Source: UBA1535 sp964371035 (lineage in GTDB: Bacteria > Bacillota > Clostridia > Tissierellales > Sedimentibacteraceae). Taken from it: a DNA stretch of 64,000 nucleotides. The stretch spans positions 1-64,000 of the forward strand of contig CAYJLG010000003.1 of NCBI GenBank assembly GCA_964371035.1, in the 5' to 3' direction. Shown in pieces: positions 33,868 to 44,306 of this stretch. The position numbers and the translations under genes were made by a program. Below the pieces are notes generated by a model, which saw only the letters and a list, made by a program, of their open reading frames with translations, did not search any database and was not told the origin of the DNA. Every line of letters starts with the position of its first letter. The first letter of the stretch is position 1.

Positions 33868-34908
33868 TCAAATATCGATTTCTAATTGATTTTTCTTTGC
33901 TTTTCCCTTTTGAACATGTTTAAATCCTTTTTCTGTAACTATTCTACCTCGTGGAGTTCTATTCAAAAAACCTATTTGAAGTAAATACGGTTCATAAACA
34001 TCTTCTATAGTGCTTCTTTCTTCACCGATTGAAGCCGCCAAAGTATCAAGTCCTACAGGACCACCTTTATAAAAATCTATAATCGTATTCAATATTTTTC
34101 TATCTAATCGATCTAAACCTGTGTTATCAATTTCAAGCATTATTAATGCATCATCTGCAGTTTCCTTATCTATAACGCCCCTACCTTTTACAACAGCAAA
34201 ATCTCGGACCCTTCTTAAAAGCCTATTAGCAATTCTAGGAGTTCCTCTAGATCTACTCGCGATTTCTTCTGCACCTTTATCGTCAATCTCTATATCTATA
34301 ATTCCAGCAGATCTCAAGACAATCTGTTTCAATTCTTCAGTCCTATAAAAATCAAGCGTACACATTACACCAAATCTGTCTCTAAGTGGCGATGCTAATA
34401 AACCAGCTCTAGTTGTTGCTCCAATAAGTGTAAATTTTTCTAATTCAAGCCTAATAGATCTTGCAGAAGGTCCTTTTCCTATAATAATATCAAGAGCATA
34501 ATCTTCCATTGCAGGATACAAAATTTCTTCTACAGTTTTATTCAATCTATGAATTTCATCTATAAATAATACATCATTTTCATTTAAATTAGTCAATATT
34601 GCTGCTAAATCTCCAGGTCTTTCTATCGCAGGTCCTGAAGTTATTCTAATATTTGCATTCATTTCGTTAGAAATGATATTAGCCATTGTAGTTTTTCCAA
34701 GACCAGGAGGTCCTGACAAAAGCACATGATCTAAAGGTTCATTTCTTAATTTTGCAGCCTCTATGAAAATTTTCATGTTCTCTTTTACTTTTTGTTGGCC
34801 TATATATTGACTCAATTTTTGTGGCCTAAGGCTCAACTCTATATCTTCTTCCCCAGAATTAACAGTAGAAACTATAATTTCATTTTCTCTTTCTATTCTT
34901 TCCATCAT
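33868..34908 (-). CDS. ruvB: Holliday junction branch-migration ATPase RuvB
   Basis: A 346-residue AAA+ ATPase. Walker A GPPGLGKTTM, Walker B VLFIDEIHRL, sensor 1 LIGATTRAGLL, and the C-terminal winged helix (DRKILNTIIDFYKGGPVGLDTLA) are intact. It drives branch migration with RuvA. The gene starts directly after ruvA (3 bp apart). Confidence 0.98.
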   Translation of the reverse strand: MMERIERENEIIVSTVNSGEEDIELSLRPQKLSQYIGQQKVKENMKIFIEAAKLRNEPLDHVLLSGPPGLGKTTMANIISNEMNANIRITSGPAIERPGDLAAILTNLNENDVLFIDEIHRLNKTVEEILYPAMEDYALDIIIGKGPSARSIRLELEKFTLIGATTRAGLLASPLRDRFGVMCTLDFYRTEELKQIVLRSAGIIDIEIDDKGAEEIASRSRGTPRIANRLLRRVRDFAVVKGRGVIDKETADDALIMLEIDNTGLDRLDRKILNTIIDFYKGGPVGLDTLAASIGEERSTIEDVYEPYLLQIGFLNRTPRGRIVTEKGFKHVQKGKAKKNQLEIDI

Positions 34909-34911
34909 TTC

Positions 34912-35514
34912 CTACCTACTTATGTTTTTTAATGCTTCTTTTATTATTTGATCTTCAGATTTTCCTGTAACATCTATTTTTTCCAAAGCTTTTTTTGCCT
35001 CTTGTAGAGAAAACCCTAGCGTCATCAATACTTTAGCTACATCTTCAGCATCTTGGTTTATTGATGGAGCAAATAACTCTGAACTATCTATGCCTGAGCT
35101 AGCTAAATCATCTACACTACCAATCTTATCTTTTAAATCTAAAATAATTTTACTTGCAGTTTTTTTGCCAATTCCCGGAGCTTTCGAAACTGCATTAACA
35201 TCATCTTTTAATATATGCAACTTAAGAGTATTAATATCATAAGTAGACAAAATAGCCAGACCAGCTTTTGGTCCCACTCCATTTACAGTGATAAGTTTTT
35301 TAAACATTTCTAATTCATCCGATGAACTAAAACCATACAACGCTAATATATCTTCACGTACATACATAAATGTAAATACAGATGATTCTTCATTCTCAGA
35401 TAAATTTTTAAGCGTACTAAACGAAGTATTGATAAAATATCCAATATCATTATTTTCGATTACTAAATAATCAATACCTTTTTTTATAACTTTTCCCTTA
35501 ATATAACTTATCAT
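34912..35514 (-). CDS. ruvA: Holliday junction branch-migration protein RuvA
   Basis: A 200-residue RuvA. The OB domain (MISYIKGKVIKKGIDYLVIENN), two helix-hairpin-helix motifs (LITVNGVGPKAGLAILS; VSKAPGIGKKTASKIILDLKDKI) and the C-terminal ATPase-activating helix bundle (VLMTLGFSLQEAKKAL) are all present. It binds four-way junctions. Placed between ruvC and ruvB in one unit. Confidence 0.98.
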   Translation of the reverse strand: MISYIKGKVIKKGIDYLVIENNDIGYFINTSFSTLKNLSENEESSVFTFMYVREDILALYGFSSSDELEMFKKLITVNGVGPKAGLAILSTYDINTLKLHILKDDVNAVSKAPGIGKKTASKIILDLKDKIGSVDDLASSGIDSSELFAPSINQDAEDVAKVLMTLGFSLQEAKKALEKIDVTGKSEDQIIKEALKNISR

Positions 35515-35534
35515 ATTATTACTCCTAATTAATT

Positions 35535-36035
35535 CTAATATCCCGTAATCCTAAAACTTTCACATTGTTTCAAACAGTGCGCATGACAAATTGCAACAGC
35601 CAAACCGTCGGCTGCATCATCTGGCTTAGGAATCTTCTCTAAATTCAAAATCATTTTTACCATTTCCTGCACTTGTTTTTTTTCAGCTCTACCATATCCA
35701 ACTATCCCCTGTTTTATCTGCAAAGGAGTATATTCGTACAAAGCTACCTCTTTCATTTGTCCAGCAAGTAGATGTACACCTCTTGCCTCACCTATTGCAA
35801 TAGCTGTTTTAGCGTTCTTGTTATAAAAAAGTTCTTCGACAGCAATAGCATCAGGCTTATACTTATCGATCATCTTTATATATTCTTCGTAAATATGTCT
35901 TAGTCTCTTTGGAAAATCCATAGTACTTTCAGTGACGACACATCCATAATCAATAACTTTAAACTTATTACCTATGTATTCAATAATACCGTAACCTGAA
36001 AGTGCCAGACCCGGATCCATTCCTAATATTATCAC
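35535..36035 (-). CDS. ruvC: Crossover-junction endonuclease RuvC
   Basis: A 166-residue resolvase starting at GTG. The catalytic acids lie in GMDPGLALSGYG, AVEELFYNKN and the C-terminal DAADGLAVAICH motif. It cuts Holliday junctions. TAGGAG lies 7 nt before the GTG. It follows yebC by 14 bp, as in most bacteria. Confidence 0.98.
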   Translation of the reverse strand: MIILGMDPGLALSGYGIIEYIGNKFKVIDYGCVVTESTMDFPKRLRHIYEEYIKMIDKYKPDAIAVEELFYNKNAKTAIAIGEARGVHLLAGQMKEVALYEYTPLQIKQGIVGYGRAEKKQVQEMVKMILNLEKIPKPDDAADGLAVAICHAHCLKQCESFRITGY

Positions 36036-36049
36036 ACCACTACTCCTAA

Positions 36050-36781
36050 TTATTCCTCAGGCATATCCCAATTATGGAAAACTTCTTGAACATCGTCATT
36101 ATCATCTAGTGCATCAATCAATTTATTAAGGTTTTTTAGATTTTCTTCACCTTCCACATTTACATAATTTTGTGGCAAGAAAGCAACTTCACCAGTCGCT
36201 CCAAGAAACCCAGCAGATTTTAATCCATTTATAACTTGCATAAAATCTTCAGGTGCAGTAGTTATTTCAAACATTTCACCTGATTCAAAATCGTCCGCAC
36301 CAACTTCAAGAGCTAACATCATCAACTCTTCTTCATCGATACTATCTGATTTTTCTAAAGTAATTAATCCTTTCCTGTCAAAAAGATAACCTACACATCC
36401 TGTTGATCCTAAATTGCCACCGAATTTCGAAAAATAATGTCTAATATCTGCAGCCGTTCTATTTTTATTATTAGTTAAGCATTGAACCATGAATGCAGTA
36501 CCACAAGGTCCATAAGCCTCATAAGTTATATGATCAAAAATTTCTCCATTAAGTCCACCAAGTCCATTTTTTACTGCTCTATCTATATTATCATTAGGCA
36601 TATTTTCTGCTTTAGCTTTTTCTATTGCAGTAGCAAGAGCAGAATTATATTCTGGATCTCCGCCACTTTCTCTCGTTGCAACAGTTATAGCTCTTGCTAA
36701 CTTAGTAAATATCTTAGCTCTTTTGCTATCTTGTCTACCTTTTCTATGTTTCGTATTGGCCCATTTTGAATGCCCTGCCAT
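36050..36781 (-). CDS. yebC: YebC/PmpR-family protein
   Basis: A 243-residue protein with the invariant start MAGHSKWANTKHRKGRQDSKR and the family pattern NMPNDNIDRAVKNGLGGL. The family includes DNA-binding regulators and factors that help ribosomes past proline stretches. Length normal. AGGAGG is close to ATG 36781. Confidence 0.97.
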   Translation of the reverse strand: MAGHSKWANTKHRKGRQDSKRAKIFTKLARAITVATRESGGDPEYNSALATAIEKAKAENMPNDNIDRAVKNGLGGLNGEIFDHITYEAYGPCGTAFMVQCLTNNKNRTAADIRHYFSKFGGNLGSTGCVGYLFDRKGLITLEKSDSIDEEELMMLALEVGADDFESGEMFEITTAPEDFMQVINGLKSAGFLGATGEVAFLPQNYVNVEGEENLKNLNKLIDALDDNDDVQEVFHNWDMPEE

Positions 36782-36891
36782 GTTAATCCTCCACTTATTT
36801 AAATCTTTATAATTACATATTTTGTAACAATCTATTATTTTTCATTGCTATTTTCAGTCATTTTTCTGTAGATGCAACTAATATCATTTTT

Positions 36892-37533
36892 TTACAATAC
36901 TTTTCCATCTTTAATCGAATAATATATTGCTTCTTCAGTCTTTAACTCACACTTTCCATTTGTAGCATTCATAATTAAAGAAGTCAACTTATCAATCTCT
37001 TCTTCCAAACACAAAACATTTAGAATCACATTTTCATCAAAAGTTTTCTCTTTAATTATAAAATTGCTCTTGTTCAAATCATTTTCTACTTTACCAAGTA
37101 ACGTGTAATCTATTTTTACAGCTACATCATAAAACAATGTCTTATCAACAATAATCGAGCTTTCTAATCCGATTTTCGCACCTTTAGTATATGCTCTAAC
37201 TAGACCGCCTGCACCAAGCTTCACTCCGCCAAAATATCTAGTCACAACTACGCATACATTTCTTAGATTTTCAGATTTGATTACATTTAAAACAGGCATG
37301 CCAGCAGTTCCAGAAGGCTCGCCATCGTCACTAAATCTTTGAATATTGCTATTTTCACCTAACACATATCCATGTACATTGTGTGAAGCATCTTTAAACT
37401 GTCTTTTGATACTGTTAATAAAGTCTATCGCTTCCTCTTCACTTTCGATAGGAGCAGCATGTCCTATAAATCTTGATTTGTTTATTACAATTTCATCGTT
37501 ACCTATTTGATGTACAGTTTTAAACGTAGACAT
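36892..37533 (-). CDS. YigZ/IMPACT family protein
   Basis: A 213-residue protein. The N-terminal UPF0029 domain shows KSRFIGHAAPIESEEEA, NVHGYVLG, RFSDDGEPSGTAGMPVL and VVTRYFGGVKLGAGGLVRAY. A ferredoxin-like C-terminal domain follows. Function is uncertain; it has been linked to translation regulation. AAGGAG precedes ATG 37533. Confidence 0.94.
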   Translation of the reverse strand: MSTFKTVHQIGNDEIVINKSRFIGHAAPIESEEEAIDFINSIKRQFKDASHNVHGYVLGENSNIQRFSDDGEPSGTAGMPVLNVIKSENLRNVCVVVTRYFGGVKLGAGGLVRAYTKGAKIGLESSIIVDKTLFYDVAVKIDYTLLGKVENDLNKSNFIIKEKTFDENVILNVLCLEEEIDKLTSLIMNATNGKCELKTEEAIYYSIKDGKVL

Positions 37534-37585
37534 AATTCTCCTTATAATTTACATAATTTTATAGATACTTGTTAAACGTCAAATA

Positions 37586-38860
37586 TTAATCTTCAATTAT
37601 AAAATCCGCATATTTATACTTCTCATCTTCATATAAAACTGCTTCAAACTTTACACCGTCTGCTTCAAACTCTGAATTTTCAGTAAATCTGCTCTCAAAA
37701 ATCTCATAATACAATTTCAAATTTTTATTAGGTATTTTTAGATTGTATTTGTTTTTTTCGCCATTAATCTTCAAATCTAAAAATTCTAACAACTCATTTA
37801 TATTCATCTTGTTAAGAGCCGAAATATACATTGTATTTTCAACAGGCAGAAAATTTAAGTTTGTTCCTTCTAATCTATCAATCTTATTATATACAGAAAC
37901 TACAGGAATTTCTGAATCTGTTATTTGATTTACAAGTTTTAGAGTAGTTTGTTTATGCAACTCTAAATTTTCATCATTGATATCCATCAAATGCAAAATA
38001 ATATCAGCATATTTTAACTCTTCCAAAGTACTCTTAAACGCTTTAACTATCTGAGTTGGAAGTTTTTTAATAAATCCTACCGTATCCGAAAAAATAACAT
38101 ATCTTCCACCTGGAAATCTAACTTTTCTATGCTCAGTATCTAGTGTTGCAAATAACATATCTTTTACAAAAACTTTTTTGTTTTCCAACTCTTCATCTGT
38201 ATAGCAAGTTTCAATCAAAGAATTCAAAAGTGTTGACTTGCCAGCATTAGTATAACCAACAACAGAAACAACAGGTATTTCATCTCTCATACGCTTTTTG
38301 CGTTTAGTTTCTCTTACCTGTTCTATCTTTTCTATTTTTGATTCTATCTCATGTATCCTTGACAAGATATGTCTTCTGTCTGTCTCTAATTTTTTTTCAC
38401 CAGGGCCTCTTGTACCGATGCCTCCCCCAAGTCTTGAGAGTTCCTTGCCTTTTCCAAGAAGTCTTGGCATTTTGTATTTTAATTGAGCAAGCTCCACTTG
38501 TAGCTTACCTTCATTAGTAAGAGCTCTTTTGGCAAATATATCAAGAATTAAAGTAGTTCTATCTATCACCCTTACATCAACGACTTCCTCTATGTTTCTT
38601 AGCTGTGAACCCGATAGTTCATCATTAAAAACTATAGTATCTGCGTCTAATTCTTTAGCATAATTAGCCACTTCTTCAACTTTTCCTTGGCCAAGATAAT
38701 ATCTATTATCTATATTATGCCTATTTTGAATAATTTCACCAACTACTTCACCTTCTGCGGCATTTACTAATTCTGCAAGCTCTATCATGTCATTATCTTC
38801 TGCTTTATCGCTAGATAAATTTACCGCAACTATTAAACATCTTTCTTTCAAATTTTCCAA
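37586..38860 (-). CDS. hflX: Ribosome-associated GTPase HflX
   Basis: A 424-residue GTPase. The HflX N-domain (DTIVFNDELSGSQLRNIEE), a helical GGIGTRGPGEKKLETDRR linker, then the G domain: G1 VGYTNAGKSTLLN, G3 DTVGFIKKLP, and NKID. HflX splits stalled ribosomes. The start is TTG at 38860 with AGGTGA 5 nt upstream. It follows purA by 13 bp. Confidence 0.96.
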   Translation of the reverse strand: MENLKERCLIVAVNLSSDKAEDNDMIELAELVNAAEGEVVGEIIQNRHNIDNRYYLGQGKVEEVANYAKELDADTIVFNDELSGSQLRNIEEVVDVRVIDRTTLILDIFAKRALTNEGKLQVELAQLKYKMPRLLGKGKELSRLGGGIGTRGPGEKKLETDRRHILSRIHEIESKIEKIEQVRETKRKKRMRDEIPVVSVVGYTNAGKSTLLNSLIETCYTDEELENKKVFVKDMLFATLDTEHRKVRFPGGRYVIFSDTVGFIKKLPTQIVKAFKSTLEELKYADIILHLMDINDENLELHKQTTLKLVNQITDSEIPVVSVYNKIDRLEGTNLNFLPVENTMYISALNKMNINELLEFLDLKINGEKNKYNLKIPNKNLKLYYEIFESRFTENSEFEADGVKFEAVLYEDEKYKYADFIIED

Positions 38861-38873
38861 AAATTCACCTATA

Positions 38874-40148
38874 TCAATACATTGTCACATAATCTTCTCT
38901 TTCCGGTCCTACCGAAACGTATTTAATCGGACAATCTACAGCCTTTTCTATATAATTTATATATTCTTTAGCTTCCTTAGGCAAGTCTTCTACTGTTCTA
39001 CACTTACTCACGTCAGATTTCCAACCTTTTACATACTCAACTACAGGTTTGGCAATATCCAACTGTTCTCCAAAAGGAAACTCATTTACTATTTCACCAT
39101 TGATATCATATCCTATACACACAGGTATTTCATCTAAATAAGATAGTACATCTAGTTTTGTCAATGCAAGCATATCAGCGCCTTGCATTCTAACTCCGTA
39201 TCTAGAGGCAACTACATCAAATGGACCAACTCTTCTAGGTCTACCCGTTGCTGCACCGTATTCTGAACCTTCTTTTCTTAGTACTTCCGCTTCCTCTCCA
39301 AACATTTCAGCAGTAAACGGACCTTCGCCAACACAAGTAGAATAAGCTTTCATGATACCAATAGAATTATCTAACTTCAAGTTTGGCACACCTGCGCCTA
39401 CTGGTGCATAAGCAGCAATAGTAGAAGACGACGACGTAAAAGGATATATTCCAAAATCAATATCCCTTAATGCACCTAACTGAGCCTCAAACATTATCTT
39501 TTTCCCATCTTTTTTTGCTTGATTCAAATATAATCCTGTATCGCAAATAAACGGTGTTAAAGCTTCAGAAAACGTCTCAAGCCATGAAACCATGCTTTCA
39601 AAAGTTACTCCTTCTGCCCCATACATACCTTTTATCAATGAATTTTTCCACTCTAAAATCCCTGCAAGTCTTTTTTTCATGTTTTCAGGATATAGTAAAT
39701 CACCCATTCTCAAAGCTTTTTTCATGTATTTATCACCATATACAGGAGAAATACCTCGTCTAGTCGAACCATATTTAGCATCACCTAATCGATCCTCTTC
39801 CAGTCCGTCTAACATAACATGATACGGCATACAAATTATGGCTTTGTCACTAATTTTTAAATTTTCAGGTGTAATAGTAACTCCACCTTCTTTTAATCTT
39901 CCAATCTCTTTATATAAATGTTCTATATCAATTACCATGCCATTGCCCATAACATTAGTAATTTCAGGTCTTAAGATTCCTGATGGCAATAAGTTCAATA
40001 TGAACTTACCTAAGTGATTTACAACCGTATGTCCTGCATTATTTCCACCTTGATATCTCACTACCACATCATAATCTCTTGACAAAAGGTCGACCATTCT
40101 ACCTTTTCCCTCATCTCCCCAATTTACTCCGACAATTGCTGTTAACAT
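38874..40148 (-). CDS. purA: Adenylosuccinate synthetase
   Basis: A 424-residue enzyme making adenylosuccinate from IMP, GTP and aspartate. GVNWGDEGKGRMVDLLS carries the catalytic aspartate and P-loop; GNNAGHTVV the catalytic histidine; STRRGISPVYGDK, PFTSSSSTIAAYA and TGRPRRVGPFD match the family. AAGGAG lies before ATG 40148. It sits alone upstream of hflX. Confidence 0.97.
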   Translation of the reverse strand: MLTAIVGVNWGDEGKGRMVDLLSRDYDVVVRYQGGNNAGHTVVNHLGKFILNLLPSGILRPEITNVMGNGMVIDIEHLYKEIGRLKEGGVTITPENLKISDKAIICMPYHVMLDGLEEDRLGDAKYGSTRRGISPVYGDKYMKKALRMGDLLYPENMKKRLAGILEWKNSLIKGMYGAEGVTFESMVSWLETFSEALTPFICDTGLYLNQAKKDGKKIMFEAQLGALRDIDFGIYPFTSSSSTIAAYAPVGAGVPNLKLDNSIGIMKAYSTCVGEGPFTAEMFGEEAEVLRKEGSEYGAATGRPRRVGPFDVVASRYGVRMQGADMLALTKLDVLSYLDEIPVCIGYDINGEIVNEFPFGEQLDIAKPVVEYVKGWKSDVSKCRTVEDLPKEAKEYINYIEKAVDCPIKYVSVGPEREDYVTMY

Positions 40149-40263
40149 ATTTTTTCTCCTTCATCATACAAAATTGTTGCTAAAACTCTCTATATAATAT
40201 ACAATAATTATCTAAAAAAAACAAGTAAAAATGAAAAAAATAATAAAATATAGAATTGGTACT

Positions 40264-40612
40264 GTTACTATTCACAGTCGATTTTTAGTATAAATAAGGA
40301 AAAAGTAATATAATATGGAAGCCTTATGGAGATTGGATTAAGTTGTGTGATAGTTTTATAAGCGTTTTAGTCATCTTTGGCTTAGCCCCAAAAATATACT
40401 GCGTTATGACTTTGCGAATAAAACTACTCATGCCCTAACCCCATTTTCTAAATGAAAATGGCGGTAGGTCACATGCATGGAGAATCAAATCTTTGTGAGT
40501 TTAACGAGCAAAAAGATTTGATGTTCTCTTCTGCGCCAGACAACTTCCCAATTGGAGTATCAGCGACAGATTTTATTATTTTTTCCTATAGGGTACAACT
40601 GTGAATAGTAAC
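40264..40612. repeat. MITE-like element, copy D
   Basis: Perfect 14-bp ends GTTACTATTCACAG (40264-40277) and CTGTGAATAGTAAC (40599-40612) bound 349 bp. Sequence matches copy C in reverse (core at 40540-40570) and shares GAGATTGGATTAAGTTGTGTG with copies A and F. The hairpin at 40431-40471 is a slightly mismatched form of copy C's. No coding frame and no obvious target duplication. Confidence 0.9.
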
Positions 40613-40652
40613 ACACGATAAAACTCATTGATTTTAAAACATTTTTTACTGA

Positions 40653-40681
40653 TTGCATAATCAAAAACATTGTGATATAAT
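40653..40681 (+). promoter_or_regulatory. Promoter of the class A PBP gene
   Basis: TTGCAT (40653-40658), a 17-nt spacer, TATAAT (40676-40681), 30 nt before the start. Confidence 0.82.
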
Positions 40682-40710
40682 ATAAAAGAGTTTTTCACTG
40701 GAGGATTTTA

Positions 40711-43700
40711 ATGACAAATAATAATATTAATAAAAAATCAGAAAATTCCGAGCAAATCAACAATAGTAGATCAACTGAGAACAAATCTACCTCGGGAAAA
40801 AGGAAGAAAAAAAAGAAAAAAAGAAGTATAGCAGGAATCATAGGCATGATTTTTATCGTGCTGTTTTTAATTGGTTTTTTTGCTGCAGTTGTTGCAGCAG
40901 GTTTTGTAGGTCAAATAGCACTAGATATAGTTGAGACATCACCCAAAATAGACCCAAGCAACATGCTGTCTTCATTATCACAGAGTTCAGTAATTGTTAG
41001 CCAAACAGGTGCAATGATAGAACAAATTCATGACCCTAATGAAAATAGAGATATTGTAGAATTAGAACAAATTCCATTACATTTACAACAAGCTTTTATA
41101 GCTATTGAAGATCAAAGATTTTATACTCATTTTGGAATTGATATCACTAGAATAGGTGGAGCATTAATCAACAACTTAACTAAAGGTGACTTAACAGATC
41201 AAGGTGCAAGTACTTTGACACAACAGTTAGTTAAAAATGTCTATTTATATGACACTAAAACCTTTGAAAGAAAAGTTACAGAAATGTATTTAGCTGTAAA
41301 AGTTGAACAAGTTTTAGAAAAAGATCAAATACTTGAAAACTACCTAAACACTATACCTTTTGGACAAAGTGCATCTGGAGTCCAAGCCGCTTCATTCGCG
41401 TATTTTTCAAAAGATGTAAGTGAATTAACCTTGGCAGAAGCAGCATTATTAGCAGCAGTTCCAAACGCACCTTCAAAATACTCTCCTTTTTTCAGAACGC
41501 CACTAGAAGAAGTTGTAGATGTTCCAGAAGAAGATATTGTTGGTCATGTTTATATAGGCTCTATCCAATATGCATGTGTGTTTAACCCAGAATCACTAGA
41601 GAGACAACAACTTATTTTAAAAGAAATGTTTAGAGTTGGCTTCATCACTGAAGAAGAATATAACGACGCTTTAGAAGAAGATATGAAACTAGCACTTAAC
41701 CCTGGTGTTAAGAAAATTGAAGGAGTTAATTCTAACAACTTCAACGACTATGTTACAGACACTGTAATCGAAGATTTGATGCAAGAATTAGAGCTTACTT
41801 ATGAAGAAGCCGAACAATATCTATACAAAGGTGGTTTAACTATTTATTCTACCATGGATATCGAAATGCAACGAACAATGGAAGCTGAATATGACTATTT
41901 TGTTGATATTTTTGTTGGTGAAAATCCACCTGACTACAAACCAGCAGCTTTATATTGGTCGAGATTTGGTTGGTCTGGTGGAGAATCATACGGTATACTA
42001 GATGCGTATGACAACATCTTAAATCGCAGTGGTCAAGTATTTTTTTATAAACATAGCAACATATTAACAGAAGATGATGAGCTATATTTCACACTTGAAG
42101 AATATAGCTTTGACGAAGACGGTAATATGATTATCAATACAGAAAAAATAAAAATTTACTCTTATTTGGATGTAGCAAACTGTTACACTATTACAGAGAA
42201 CAATGAATTAAAAACTCATAATATCGGTGGTTTAAATATTGGTACAGGTTACGAAATTGTAGAAACAGACGGTGAAGGAAGTTATATCAAAATCTTGAAA
42301 TCTTTCTTAGACGAAAACCAAGATTTCTATACGTTAATTGCTGATGATATAGTTGTAATTGATGATTCATACTACTTATATGATGATCACGGAGTTTTAC
42401 AACCACAATCCGCTTCAGTTATCATAGATTATAGAACTGGACACATAAAATCTATCGTAGGCGGCAGAGATATAGAAGGTAGCAAAACATTAAATAGAGC
42501 TGTAGACGCTGTTAGACAACCTGGTTCTACCATAAAACCACTTACCGTTTATCTCACAGCACTTGATAGAGGCTATACCGCAGCTTCTGTTTTAGACGAT
42601 ATACCTCTTTACAACGAAAGTGGCGATAGATATCCTATGAACTGGTATAATCACTTTGACTTTAAATATAGAGGACTCTCTACTATTAGATATGCGTTAC
42701 AACAGTCAATCAACACTATTCCATATATTCTATCAGAAACTATGGGTGTAGAAACAATAGTACCATATATGGATAGATTAGGCATGATTGACTCAGAAAA
42801 TCCTGAAAACGACACATTTGTATCACATGCAGAAAACCCTGCAGTAAATGACATGTTTTCTTCTGCCCTAGCACTTGGAGGATTTTCAAATGGATTCTCG
42901 CCACTTGTAATGACTGCCGCTTATGGTGCAATAGCAAACGATGGGGTCTATGTTGAACCAATCTGCTATACAAAAATAGTTGACAGTAATGGTAATTTGA
43001 TAATAGATAATGTACCAAAAACAGAAGTAGTAGTTTCTCCTCAAGTTGCATTTATATTAGAAGACATATTGGTAGGAAGTGTTTCTGGCCCTCATGCACT
43101 AGCTTATCCCGCAGCTATAGATGGTTTAGGTATCGAAATGGCAGCCAAAACTGGAACTACTCAAAACGATGGTGACATGTGGTCTATAGGATATTCACCT
43201 TATTACGTAGGTGGTGTTTGGGTAGGATGTGACGAACCTACTATGACATTGTCAGAAACAAGTACAGACACAGCTAGACTTTTAGGGACATTTATGACAT
43301 CTATACATCAAGGACTAGAACCTGCTGAATTTGATATGCCTGAAGGTATTGTGACAGTCGCAGTATGCCAAGAATCAGGGTTGTTGCCTTCTGAATTGTG
43401 CTCACAAGATCTTAGAGGAAGTCAAGTAGTATGGGAGTATTTCATAGAAGGCTCTCAGCCTAAAGAAACTTGTGAAACTCATGTGAAAGCTAATGTTTGT
43501 AATGTTTCAAACATGCTTTTTTCAGAATTTTGTCCAGAAGATCATAAAGAAGAAAGGATTTTAATACAAAGGGAAATTCCTTACGACTTAGATATGTTCC
43601 CTTATGAAAAAGGAAATAATTTTGAAGAATTAACAGAAGCTTTGACGCTATTTTATCAAATACAAAATGACATTAGAACTGGTATGAGCCCAAGAGATAT

Positions 43701-44235
43701 TCACAATTTATATCCAGGACTTGTAACCTTCAATGTATATAACTCTGATGGTACAATGTTGCCAGATGATAATGGAGACAAATTACCAGATTATTTATTG
43801 TTGCCAGCTCTTGAATTCGATGTTACATTTGAAACCGATTTATGGCATAGAATAGAAATCACTTCTGTACTTGGATTTTCTTATGAAGAACTTAATTTTT
43901 CAAGATTATATGTAGAAGATTATGAATACCAAGTGCCTACTGACATTTGTAACTGGCACGGTTTCCAAACTTGGTACAATGGAGTTCTAAATCCTCCACC
44001 AGAAGATAGTTTGTTAGATTCAGATGGTGAACCATCAGAAGATAGTGAAAATAATGAAAACAATGAATCTTCTGGAAACGAAGGTACTTCTGAAGATGGT
44101 GATAACCAAGATTCAAATGAATCTACTGATTCTGAAGACCCTCAAGGTACCGATGAAGGCACGGCTCAAGACGATACATTAATTACAGATGGAGAATCAG
44201 AAGAACAAACAGAAGAAGACTCTATTACCGATTAA
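40711..44235 (+). CDS. Class A penicillin-binding protein (bifunctional)
   Basis: A 1174-residue cell-wall synthase. A Lys-rich cytoplasmic start leads to one membrane helix (about 42-68). The GT51 transglycosylase domain has AIEDQRFYTHFGID and GASTLTQQLVKN; the transpeptidase domain has the S606-TIK nucleophile motif (GSTIKP), SIN and K813-TGT. A PASTA-free C-terminal part with paired cysteines (CQESGLLPSELC; CNVSNMLFSEFC) and an acidic Asp/Glu/Ser tail follows. At 1174 residues it is longer than most PBP1a proteins. GGAGG precedes ATG 40711. Confidence 0.95.
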   Translation: MTNNNINKKSENSEQINNSRSTENKSTSGKRKKKKKKRSIAGIIGMIFIVLFLIGFFAAVVAAGFVGQIALDIVETSPKIDPSNMLSSLSQSSVIVSQTGAMIEQIHDPNENRDIVELEQIPLHLQQAFIAIEDQRFYTHFGIDITRIGGALINNLTKGDLTDQGASTLTQQLVKNVYLYDTKTFERKVTEMYLAVKVEQVLEKDQILENYLNTIPFGQSASGVQAASFAYFSKDVSELTLAEAALLAAVPNAPSKYSPFFRTPLEEVVDVPEEDIVGHVYIGSIQYACVFNPESLERQQLILKEMFRVGFITEEEYNDALEEDMKLALNPGVKKIEGVNSNNFNDYVTDTVIEDLMQELELTYEEAEQYLYKGGLTIYSTMDIEMQRTMEAEYDYFVDIFVGENPPDYKPAALYWSRFGWSGGESYGILDAYDNILNRSGQVFFYKHSNILTEDDELYFTLEEYSFDEDGNMIINTEKIKIYSYLDVANCYTITENNELKTHNIGGLNIGTGYEIVETDGEGSYIKILKSFLDENQDFYTLIADDIVVIDDSYYLYDDHGVLQPQSASVIIDYRTGHIKSIVGGRDIEGSKTLNRAVDAVRQPGSTIKPLTVYLTALDRGYTAASVLDDIPLYNESGDRYPMNWYNHFDFKYRGLSTIRYALQQSINTIPYILSETMGVETIVPYMDRLGMIDSENPENDTFVSHAENPAVNDMFSSALALGGFSNGFSPLVMTAAYGAIANDGVYVEPICYTKIVDSNGNLIIDNVPKTEVVVSPQVAFILEDILVGSVSGPHALAYPAAIDGLGIEMAAKTGTTQNDGDMWSIGYSPYYVGGVWVGCDEPTMTLSETSTDTARLLGTFMTSIHQGLEPAEFDMPEGIVTVAVCQESGLLPSELCSQDLRGSQVVWEYFIEGSQPKETCETHVKANVCNVSNMLFSEFCPEDHKEERILIQREIPYDLDMFPYEKGNNFEELTEALTLFYQIQNDIRTGMSPRDIHNLYPGLVTFNVYNSDGTMLPDDNGDKLPDYLLLPALEFDVTFETDLWHRIEITSVLGFSYEELNFSRLYVEDYEYQVPTDICNWHGFQTWYNGVLNPPPEDSLLDSDGEPSEDSENNENNESSGNEGTSEDGDNQDSNESTDSEDPQGTDEGTAQDDTLITDGESEEQTEEDSITD

Positions 44236-44306
44236 TATTTTTAATAATTATAAAATAGTTACATGCAATGCATATTTATACAGCATTGGATAGATAGGAG
44301 TAAAAC

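Noticed and set aside
40711..44235. Class A PBP as a fused or acquired gene because of its 1174-residue length
   Set aside because: All PBP1 motifs are in order and the extra length is a C-terminal part plus acidic tail seen in many Firmicute PBPs.
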